Part shown: one piece after another, positions 1 to 5,599 of the stretch
Position numbering within the stretch: the first letter of the stretch is position 1
How the letters are laid out: each line of letters begins with the position of its first letter
Origin: an uncultured Arenimonas sp.
Lineage (GTDB): Bacteria; Pseudomonadota; Gammaproteobacteria; Xanthomonadales; Xanthomonadaceae
Direction: 5' to 3'
DNA length: 5,599 nucleotides
Assembly (NCBI GenBank): GCA_946885815.1
Contig: CAMPHE010000134.1
Span: forward strand, 1 to 5,599
Made by a program: the position numbers and the translations under genes
Notes under the pieces: generated by a model
What the model saw: only the letters and a program-made list of their open reading frames with translations
Told to the model about the DNA's origin: nothing
Database searches by the model: none

Positions 1-2805
1 ACCGGCGGCATCAACAAGCGGACGCACGGCCGCGAACGCGTCGAGCGGCTGCACGCCGCGCTCGTCACCTGGGTCGCCGACGCCTGCTCCGGCGAGGCGC
101 CGAAGGACCTGGCGGTGCTCGGCAGCGGGCGGCTCGCCGACGCCGTGACCGCGAAGTTCGCCGGCAAGGTGTCGATGCCGCGCAACGCCCTCACCGACGC
201 GATCGACGCGTGGCTGGCGGCCGACGCGGCGCTGGCCGCGTTCGCCGCGCCGCGCCGGGTCGCGCTGATGCACCGCCTGCGCGACGAAGGCCGCGCGCGG
301 TTCGTCGCGCTGAAGAAGCAGCGGCAGCTGCAGGGGTTCGACGACCTGGTGCGCGACGTCGCCGACGCGCTGGCCGGCCCCGGCGGCGAGGCGCTCGCGG
401 CCCGGCTGCGCGAGCAGTACCGGTTCGCGTTCGTCGACGAGTTCCAGGACACCGACCCGCGGCAGTGGGCGATCTTCCGCCGCGTGTTCGCCGAGGCGCC
501 GGACGACGGCGCGCCGCGCGCGCTGTACCTGATCGGCGACCCGAAACAGGCGATCTACCGCTTCCGCGGCGGCGACGTGCACACGTATCTGGAAGCCCGC
601 GAGCGCGCCGACAGCGCGAAGTCGCTGTACGTGAACTTCCGCTCGCGGCCGCGCGCGCTCGAAGCGGTGCAGGCGCTGTACGCCGGCGCCGGCCTCGCGC
701 CGTTCGGGCCCGGCGACGTCGGTTTCGAGCCGATGAAGGCAGGCGGACAGGTCGCCGACGCGGCTTTCGCGGTCGACGGTGCGCCGGCGCCGGCGCTCGA
801 GATCCTGACGTGGGACGACAGCGCCGGCTCGCCCGATGCCGGCACCGCCTGCGATCGCGCGGCGCTGGCCGCGGCGGCGCGGATCCGCGAGCTGCTCGCC
901 TCGGGCGCCACGATCGACGGCGCCGCGGTCGCGCCGAAGGACATCGCCGTGCTCGTCGCGTCGCACCGCCAGGGGCGGCGGATGCAGCAGGAACTGGCGC
1001 GCGTCGGCGTGCCGAGCGTCGCCGCCGGCCGCGACAGCCTCTTCCGCACCGACGAGGCCACCGACCTGCTGGCGCTGCTCGACGCGGCGCTGCACCTGGC
1101 CGACGACGCGCGGCTGCGCGCGGCGCTCGCGACGCCGCTGCTCGGGCTCGGCGCGCTCGAGATCGCCGCGCTGGACACCGACGGCGACACGCATCGCCGC
1201 TGGCAGGAACGCGCGCTGCGCTGGCGGCAGCGCTGGGAGCGGCACGGCCCGCTGGCGCTGGTCACCGACCTGTGCGCCGATGCCGCCGCGCGACTGCTCG
1301 GCCAGCACGGTGGCGAGCGCCGGCTCGCGAACTGGCTGCAGCTCGGCGAAGCGCTGCAGGCGGCCACGGCCGGCCGCGACGTGGTCGACGGCGTGCGCGT
1401 GCTCGCCGACCTGATCGCGCATGCCGACGAGGGTAACGACGAGGAGCTGCTGCGGCTCGAATCCGACGCCGCGCGCGTCAAGGTGCTGACGCTGCACGCG
1501 AGCAAGGGCCTCGAATTCCCGCTCGTGTTCCTGCCGTTCCTGAGCCACACGGGGCGCGATCCGACGCGCGGCGCGAAATTCGCGCGGCACCACCGGCGCG
1601 GCACCGGCCGGGTCGGCGTGGTCGACGGCGGCGATGCGGCGGCTTTCGACGAGGCCTGCCGGCTCGATCGCGAGGAGGAGGCCGCCGAACAGGCGCGGCT
1701 GCTCTACGTCGGCCTCACGCGGGCGCGGCTGGCGACGGTGGTCGGGTTCGGCATGCTGCGCGACGTCGGCCGGAGCGCGTTCGCGCGGCTGCTGTTCGGC
1801 GGTGCCGTCGAGAAGCCCGATGCGGCGACGCTGCACGCGAAGCTGGTGGCCGTGGCGGCGTCCGCCCCGGACGCGATCGTGCTGCGGCCGGCGGCGACGC
1901 AGCGGCCGCCGGGGCTGGCCGCGCTGCCGGCGACGGCGCCGCCGCCCGCGGCCGCCGTCGCGGCACGCACGCTGTCGCGCGACTGGTCGGTGCACAGTTT
2001 CTCGGCGCTGACGCGCGAGGCCGGCGGCAGCGACGCGCGCGGTGCCGCCGACGAACACGAACCGCCCGGCGCGCCCGACCGTTTCAGCGGCGCGCGGTTC
2101 GGCAACGTGCTGCACGACGCGCTGGAGCACGTCGACTTCGCCGCGTGGCGCGACTGGGCCGGCGCCGCGCCACCGCCCGGCCAGGTCGAGCCGATCGAGC
2201 GCGCGCTGCGCGGTGGCGGCTACACCAGTGCCGCCGACCTCGACGCCGGCGTGCCGCGGGTCGCGGCGCTCGTGCGCGACACGCTCAACGTCGTGCTGCC
2301 CGAAGGCGTGCGGCTGGCCGACGTGCCGCCGTCGGCGCGCATCGCCGAACTCGAGTTCCATTTCGATCTGGCGCCGGCCGACGTGCCGGCGCTGCTCGCG
2401 TCCCTGCACGCGCACGGGCTCGTCGCCGGCCGCCGCGGCTTCGGCCTGCGCGCGCGGCTCGAGGGCCTGCTCACCGGCTTCATCGACCTGCTCTACGAAC
2501 ACGCCGGCCGCGTGTACGTGCTCGACTACAAGTCGAACCGGCTGCCGGCCTACGACGACGCCGCGCTCGCCGACGCGATGGCGCACGGCGAATACGACCT
2601 GCAGTACCTGCTGTACGTGCTCGCACTGCACCGCTGGCTGCGATTCCGCAAGGCGGACTACGACTACGACCGCGATGTCGGCGGGGTGCGCTATCTGTTC
2701 TGCCGCGGGCTCGACAGCGGTGGCGGCGTCGTCGCGACGAAGCCGCCGCGCGCGCTGGTGGAGGCGCTCGACACGTTGCTCGGTCGCGCCGGAGTCGCCG
2801 CGTGA
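1..2805 (+). CDS. recB: RecBCD (exonuclease V) subunit RecB, 5'-truncated by window edge
   Basis: RecB is the 3'-5' helicase and sole nuclease subunit of cytoplasmic RecBCD, which unwinds and cuts DNA from double-strand ends and loads RecA after Chi. The frame is open from base 1 and gives 934 residues, against about 1180 in E. coli RecB, so roughly 250 N-terminal residues, including Walker A, lie upstream. Fragment numbering: motif II DEFQDTD 146-152; motif III GDPKQAIYRFRGGD 179-192; motif IV NFRSRP 212-217; motif V TLHASKGLEFP 497-507; motif VI LLYVGLTRAR 567-576. A Pro/Ala-rich linker (about 629-655) leads to the nuclease domain: GNVLHDALE 701-709 with H705, then D829, D842 and K844 in GFID...DYKSN, then QY 868-869. 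The 13- and 2-residue spacings match E. coli D1067, D1080 and K1082, so the nuclease should be active. The ATG at 115 is internal and is not the start. The stop overlaps recD. AddA is less likely, given the recD neighbour. Confidence 0.97.
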   Translation, partial: TGGINKRTHGRERVERLHAALVTWVADACSGEAPKDLAVLGSGRLADAVTAKFAGKVSMPRNALTDAIDAWLAADAALAAFAAPRRVALMHRLRDEGRARFVALKKQRQLQGFDDLVRDVADALAGPGGEALAARLREQYRFAFVDEFQDTDPRQWAIFRRVFAEAPDDGAPRALYLIGDPKQAIYRFRGGDVHTYLEARERADSAKSLYVNFRSRPRALEAVQALYAGAGLAPFGPGDVGFEPMKAGGQVADAAFAVDGAPAPALEILTWDDSAGSPDAGTACDRAALAAAARIRELLASGATIDGAAVAPKDIAVLVASHRQGRRMQQELARVGVPSVAAGRDSLFRTDEATDLLALLDAALHLADDARLRAALATPLLGLGALEIAALDTDGDTHRRWQERALRWRQRWERHGPLALVTDLCADAAARLLGQHGGERRLANWLQLGEALQAATAGRDVVDGVRVLADLIAHADEGNDEELLRLESDAARVKVLTLHASKGLEFPLVFLPFLSHTGRDPTRGAKFARHHRRGTGRVGVVDGGDAAAFDEACRLDREEEAAEQARLLYVGLTRARLATVVGFGMLRDVGRSAFARLLFGGAVEKPDAATLHAKLVAVAASAPDAIVLRPAATQRPPGLAALPATAPPPAAAVAARTLSRDWSVHSFSALTREAGGSDARGAADEHEPPGAPDRFSGARFGNVLHDALEHVDFAAWRDWAGAAPPPGQVEPIERALRGGGYTSAADLDAGVPRVAALVRDTLNVVLPEGVRLADVPPSARIAELEFHFDLAPADVPALLASLHAHGLVAGRRGFGLRARLEGLLTGFIDLLYEHAGRVYVLDYKSNRLPAYDDAALADAMAHGEYDLQYLLYVLALHRWLRFRKADYDYDRDVGGVRYLFCRGLDSGGGVVATKPPRALVEALDTLLGRAGVAA
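1842..1849 (+). other. Chi octamer match in recB
   Basis: The sequence matches the E. coli Chi site GCTGGTGG exactly, in the coding strand across Lys-Leu-Val-Ala codons. In E. coli, Chi switches RecBCD from degradation to RecA loading when the enzyme arrives from the 3' side of this sequence. Whether this organism uses the same octamer is not known from the sequence. Confidence 0.35.
2754..2761 (+). other. Chi octamer match near the recB 3' end
   Basis: Exact GCTGGTGG across Ala-Leu-Val-Glu codons of recB, about 40 bases before the recD start, in the same orientation as the copy at 1842. Leu (CTG) followed by Val (GTG) and a G-starting codon makes this octamer likely in GC-rich genes, so function is uncertain. 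Confidence 0.35.
2791..2794 (+). promoter_or_regulatory. Ribosome binding site of recD inside the end of recB
   Basis: GGAG lies 7 bases before the GTG at 2802, within the last codons of recB. It supports this GTG as the recD start and fits re-initiation by ribosomes finishing recB. The motif is short in a G-rich context, so chance is possible. Confidence 0.5.
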
Positions 2806-4607
2806 GTCCGCTCGACGCCTGGCTGCACGACGGCTGGCTGCGAGCGGTCGACCACGCGTTCGCCGATGCGCTGGCGAGGCTGCGGCCCGACGACGATGCG
2901 CAGGTGCCGCTCGCGGCGGCGCTGGCGAGCCGGGCGCTCGCGTTCGGCCACGGCGCGCTGCCGTTGCGCGAGGTCGCCGCGCTGTGCGCCGAAATCGACG
3001 CGACCCGCCCGTCGCCGCCGTTGCCCGGTGTCGACGACTGGCTCGCCGCCCTGCGCGCGTCGCCGTGGGTGGATGCCGATCCGCCGGCCGGCACGCGGCC
3101 GGGCGATGACGGCGCGCCACTGGTGCTGGTCGGCGACCGGCTCTGGCTGCGGCGGCATTTCGCTTTCGAATGCGCCGTCGCGGCCGATCTGCGCGCCCGC
3201 GCCGGGGCGCGCCCGGCGCCGCCGGTGGACGGCGCGGCGGTCGACGCGACGCTGCACGCCCTGTTCCCGGGACTCGTCGACGATCCGGACGACCGGCAGG
3301 CCGCCGCCGCGCGCGCGTTGCTGCACGAGCGGCTGCTGCTGCTCACCGGCGGCCCCGGCACCGGCAAGACGACGACCGTCGCGCGCGCGCTCGCGCTGCT
3401 GGTGCAGGCGGACGACGCGACGACCGAGGCCGGGCCGGCCGGCGCGTCCACCGCCGCCGGACGGGCGGGGCCGCGCATCGCGCTCGCCGCGCCGACCGGC
3501 AAGGCCGCGACGCGCCTGGCCGAATCGCTGCGCGACCAGGTCCGCGCGCTCGTCGCCACCGGCGCGCTGTCGCCCGCGCACGCCGACCGGCTGCCGTCGG
3601 ACGCGGCGACGCTGCACCGGCTCCTCGGCTGGCGCCGCTCCAATGCACCCTCGCGCGACGACGCGCCGCGGCTCGACGTCGACCTGCTGGTGGTGGACGA
3701 GGCGTCGATGATCGACCTGCCGATGATGGCGCGCCTGCTCGATGCATTGCCGCCGCAGGCGCGGCTGCTGCTGGTCGGCGACCCGGACCAGCTGCCGTCG
3801 GTCGACACCGGCGACGTGCTCGCGGCCCTCGCGGCGTCGTCGCTGCCGCAGGTGCGGCTGCAGCGCGTGCACCGGCAGCGCGACGACGTCGCGATCGGTC
3901 GTCTCGCGAGCCACGTGCGCGACGGCGATGCCGACGCGGTGGTCGACGGGCTCGCGCACGACGCGTTCGCGGGCGTAGCGCTGCGCGGCGGCGACGATCG
4001 CCGGCTCGTCGCCGAGGTGCTGGCGCAGGCGCTGCCGGCGTATCGCGCGGTGCGCGCCGCGGCGACACCGGAAGACGCGCTGCGACTCGCCCGCGACTTC
4101 CGCGTGCTCACCGCGCTGCGCGAAGGCCCGAGCGGCAGCACCGAACTCAATGCGCGCATCGCCGACGCGCTGCAGCCCGGCCAGCCGGCCGGACGCGGCT
4201 TCGACGGCCTGCTGCTGATGATCACCGCCAACAGCGCGCGTCACGGCCTGTTCAACGGCGACGTCGGCGTGATGCGTGTCGACGCCGATGGCGACGCCCG
4301 CGTCTGGTTCGACGGCGTCGACGGGCCGCGATCGTGGCCGCCTTCGGCGCTGCCTAAGCACGAGCCGGCCTACGCGCTCACGGTGCACAAGGCGCAGGGA
4401 TCGGAGTTCGACCGCGTGCTGCTGGTGCTGCCCGAGGCGTCGAGCCGCGTGCTCTCGCGCGAGCTGCTCTACACCGGCCTGACCCGCGCGAGGACCGCGC
4501 TCACGCTGTGGGCGCGCGAGCCGATCCTGCGCGAGGCGATCGCGCGGCGGGTGGCGCGGTGGAGCGGGCTCGCGGCGCGACTGCCGGGTCCCGCGTCGAA
4601 CGGCTAA
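2802..4607 (+). CDS. recD: RecBCD (exonuclease V) subunit RecD, 5'-3' helicase
   Basis: RecD is the fast 5'-3' SF1B helicase motor of RecBCD and is needed for nuclease activity and its control at Chi. The GTG start gives 601 residues, close to the 608 of E. coli RecD. It is chosen because it overlaps the recB stop (GTGA), has GGAG 7 bases upstream and gives the expected length; the frame stays open upstream only as a shadow inside recB. An N-terminal domain (about 1-165), the region that contacts RecC in E. coli, precedes the motor. Motifs: Walker A GGPGTGKT 183-190 with K189; Ia APTGKAA 230-236; TLHRLLGW 270-277; Walker B DEASM 299-303; III GDPDQLPS 326-333; V TVHKAQGSEF 527-536; VI YTGLTRAR 557-564. 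All look intact. An Ala/Gly/Thr-rich stretch at about 203-224 lies between motifs I and Ia. RecD2 is unlikely given the length, the absence of its N-terminal extension and the recB neighbour. Confidence 0.97.
   Translation: MSPLDAWLHDGWLRAVDHAFADALARLRPDDDAQVPLAAALASRALAFGHGALPLREVAALCAEIDATRPSPPLPGVDDWLAALRASPWVDADPPAGTRPGDDGAPLVLVGDRLWLRRHFAFECAVAADLRARAGARPAPPVDGAAVDATLHALFPGLVDDPDDRQAAAARALLHERLLLLTGGPGTGKTTTVARALALLVQADDATTEAGPAGASTAAGRAGPRIALAAPTGKAATRLAESLRDQVRALVATGALSPAHADRLPSDAATLHRLLGWRRSNAPSRDDAPRLDVDLLVVDEASMIDLPMMARLLDALPPQARLLLVGDPDQLPSVDTGDVLAALAASSLPQVRLQRVHRQRDDVAIGRLASHVRDGDADAVVDGLAHDAFAGVALRGGDDRRLVAEVLAQALPAYRAVRAAATPEDALRLARDFRVLTALREGPSGSTELNARIADALQPGQPAGRGFDGLLLMITANSARHGLFNGDVGVMRVDADGDARVWFDGVDGPRSWPPSALPKHEPAYALTVHKAQGSEFDRVLLVLPEASSRVLSRELLYTGLTRARTALTLWAREPILREAIARRVARWSGLAARLPGPASNG
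3686..3693 (+). other. Chi octamer match in recD
   Basis: Exact GCTGGTGG in the Leu-Leu-Val-Val codons just before the Walker B acidic pair of RecD. The hydrophobic strand before Walker B is conserved in the protein, so this copy may exist purely for coding reasons. It has the same orientation as the two copies in recB. Confidence 0.35.
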
Positions 4608-4610
4608 TCT
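4605..4610 (+). promoter_or_regulatory. Candidate -10 element for the downstream gene
   Basis: TAATCT keeps the TAnnnT pattern of a sigma-70 -10 box, and its first three bases are the recD stop codon. A weak -35 (CTGCCG, 4581-4586) lies 18 bases upstream, and an A at 4617 is well placed for a transcription start, which would leave a leader of about 18 bases. Both boxes match consensus at only three of six positions. It stands out mainly because it is an AT-rich spot in GC-rich DNA, so read-through from recD is an equally good explanation. Confidence 0.3.
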
Positions 4611-4624
4611 GCGCGCATCACGGG

Positions 4625-4629
4625 GGAGG
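4625..4629 (+). promoter_or_regulatory. Ribosome binding site of the exported-protein gene
   Basis: GGAGG, in the longer G-rich run GGGGGAGG (4622-4629), sits 5 bases before the ATG at 4635. It is the strongest Shine-Dalgarno match in the window and fixes both the strand and the start of this gene. Confidence 0.8.
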
Positions 4630-4634
4630 CGGGC

Positions 4635-5599
4635 ATGAAGCGATCCGGACGGTCAGGCGGCGTGTGCGCCGCGGTGTGTGCGGTGCTGGCGGCGACGTTC
4701 GCCGCCGCGGGCGTGGTGGCGGCGCCGGTCGACGACGAAGCGGCGCCAGCCGAGATCGAAGCCGCGGAACCGGAGCGGCCGCTGATCGAGCGCGCGCTCG
4801 TCCTCGTGCCGGAGCGCGTCGGCGACTTCGAACTGGTCGCTTTCCAGGATTACGAAGGCCGACCGGAGATGGGTGTCGGCGCGCGCTACTCGCACCGCGG
4901 CTTCCCCGACGTGGCGATGGATTTCTTCATCTATCCGTTCGGCGACTTCAACCGCGACAAGGCGCTCGACGCGCTGGAGGAGCGCATGCGCGCGGAACTG
5001 CGCGATGTCGAGGCGTCCGGTCGCTATCACGACCTGCAGTTCGGCGAGACGGCCGACATCGACCTGCAGCGCATCGACGAGGACGGCAGCCTGCAGCCGG
5101 TGCGCGACGGCCTGATCGGGCGCGGCGATTCGCTGTCGGTCGACATCGAGGGCGCGAAGAAGGACCTGGAGCGCACGCTCGTGGCCGAGACCGCGCGGGT
5201 CGAGCGCCACGTCCGCGATGCGACCGATCCCGATCTCGGTCGGCGCCTGCCGATCCGTCTGCGGCTCGAAGCGGACGGCGAGCCGCGGCAGTCGGTGTCC
5301 TTCCTGTTCCTCCGTGCGCTGCACGCCGTGAAGGTGCGCGCGACCAGCCCGCTCGCCAACAGTCCCGACGTCTTCGATCGCTTCGCGAACCGCGCGGTCG
5401 CCGACATCGTGCCGCGTGTCGTGATCCGGAACGCCGGCGGTTGCGCGAAGAACGTGATCGAGATCGATCCCGATGCGGATCCGGACGTCGGCGCGCTGAT
5501 GCTCGCGGTGAAATCGCAGATGTCGCTGATCCGCGCCGAGCGGAAGCAGTGCGACGACACGCTGGACGAGCGCGTGCCGGAGGGGATGCGGGGGAAGGT
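4635..5599 (+). CDS. Exported protein of unknown function, 3'-truncated by window edge
   Basis: I do not recognise a named family. The frame runs from ATG 4635 (strong ribosome binding site) to the window end without a stop, giving 321 residues. Residues 1-30 form a Sec signal peptide: basic KRSGR start, an Ala/Val-rich core at about 10-28, and likely cleavage near residue 29 (VVA/A; cutting after A30 would put Pro at +1, which is disfavoured). No lipobox surrounds C11 or C15, so a periplasmic or secreted soluble protein is more likely than a lipoprotein. The mature part starts with an acidic Ala/Glu/Pro stretch, then mixed alpha/beta-looking sequence: an aromatic strand-like stretch at 85-103 (ending FFIYPFG), a charged helix at about 174-196, a hydrophobic strand-like stretch at about 220-235 and a GGC at 268-270. 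The only mature-region cysteines seen, C270 and C306, could form a disulfide. There are no further membrane segments or catalytic motifs. Its position after recD does not imply a repair role, since the product is exported. Confidence 0.85.
   Translation, partial: MKRSGRSGGVCAAVCAVLAATFAAAGVVAAPVDDEAAPAEIEAAEPERPLIERALVLVPERVGDFELVAFQDYEGRPEMGVGARYSHRGFPDVAMDFFIYPFGDFNRDKALDALEERMRAELRDVEASGRYHDLQFGETADIDLQRIDEDGSLQPVRDGLIGRGDSLSVDIEGAKKDLERTLVAETARVERHVRDATDPDLGRRLPIRLRLEADGEPRQSVSFLFLRALHAVKVRATSPLANSPDVFDRFANRAVADIVPRVVIRNAGGCAKNVIEIDPDADPDVGALMLAVKSQMSLIRAERKQCDDTLDERVPEGMRGK

Noticed and set aside
115..117. ATG-like first start in the visible recB frame (encoded residue 39 of the fragment).
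   Set aside because: The base triplet here is CTG and the frame is open back to base 1 with RecB-like sequence. The true start lies upstream of the window, because Walker A is missing.
555..1604. Open frame of 349 codons on the - strand inside recB.
   Set aside because: It is Ser/Arg/Ala-rich, has no domain and lies opposite conserved RecB helicase sequence; it is a GC shadow.
2145..2801. Upstream extension of the recD frame, which is open well into recB.
   Set aside because: The extension is Arg-rich shadow sequence over the RecB nuclease domain. The GTG at 2802 gives the normal RecD length and has a ribosome binding site.
2480..4231. Long open frame on the - strand (583 codons) opposite recB and recD, with a second (565 codons) at 2691-4388.
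   Set aside because: Both lie opposite conserved helicase and nuclease motifs, and their products are Arg/Ser/Ala-rich with no domain. Few stops are expected opposite GC-rich genes.
4608..4634. Possible terminator or RNA element between recD and the next gene.
   Set aside because: The gap is only 27 bases, with nothing more than a short GCGCGC palindrome and no T-run.
4635..4724. Lipoprotein signal, because Cys residues lie in the signal peptide (C11, C15).
   Set aside because: The residues before these cysteines do not form a lipobox, and both lie within the hydrophobic core rather than at its end.
4653..5324. Open frame of 223 codons on the - strand, which could be called as the gene here.
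   Set aside because: The + strand frame has a strong ribosome binding site, a convincing signal peptide and G/C-rich third positions, and runs to the window end. The antisense product is rich in Arg, His and Gln with no recognisable fold.

Overview
The window is a chromosomal segment from a high-GC bacterium (GC roughly 70-75%, judged by eye). All three genes lie on the + strand, with strong G/C preference at third codon positions. The RecBCD-type nuclease/helicase, the compact gene packing and the wording of the RecB C-terminus (for example the stretch ending VGGVRYLFCRGLD) suggest a gammaproteobacterium, most likely of the Xanthomonadaceae/Lysobacteraceae type (Lysobacter- or Luteimonas-like). 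The family assignment is inferred from memory of related proteins and is tentative; a high-GC betaproteobacterium is not excluded.

Layout: (1) 1-2805 is the 3' part of recB. The reading frame is open from the first base, and the N-terminal Walker A region lies outside the window. Helicase motifs II to VI and the whole C-terminal nuclease domain are present with intact catalytic residues. (2) 2802-4607 is a complete recD, starting with GTG inside the recB stop (GTGA overlap) and carrying all the main superfamily 1 helicase motifs. (3) After a gap of only 27 bases, 4635 to the window end is the 5' part of a gene for an exported protein of unknown function. It has a clear signal peptide and a good ribosome binding site but no recognised domain. 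There is no gene-free stretch of 300 bases; the only non-coding DNA is the 27-base gap.

RecB and RecD are two of the three subunits of RecBCD (exonuclease V), which repairs double-strand breaks and degrades linear foreign DNA. RecC should be encoded just upstream. The overlap suggests coupled translation, which suits subunits made in fixed ratio. Three copies of the E. coli Chi octamer lie in the coding strand of recB and recD; codon preference may explain them. The third gene may be read through from recD or started from a weak candidate promoter that overlaps the recD stop codon.

I see no mobile element, CRISPR array, RNA gene, tandem repeat or convincing terminator. Most of the window is ordinary conserved DNA-repair sequence, and I found no undescribed system. 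The least explained item is the exported protein after recD.
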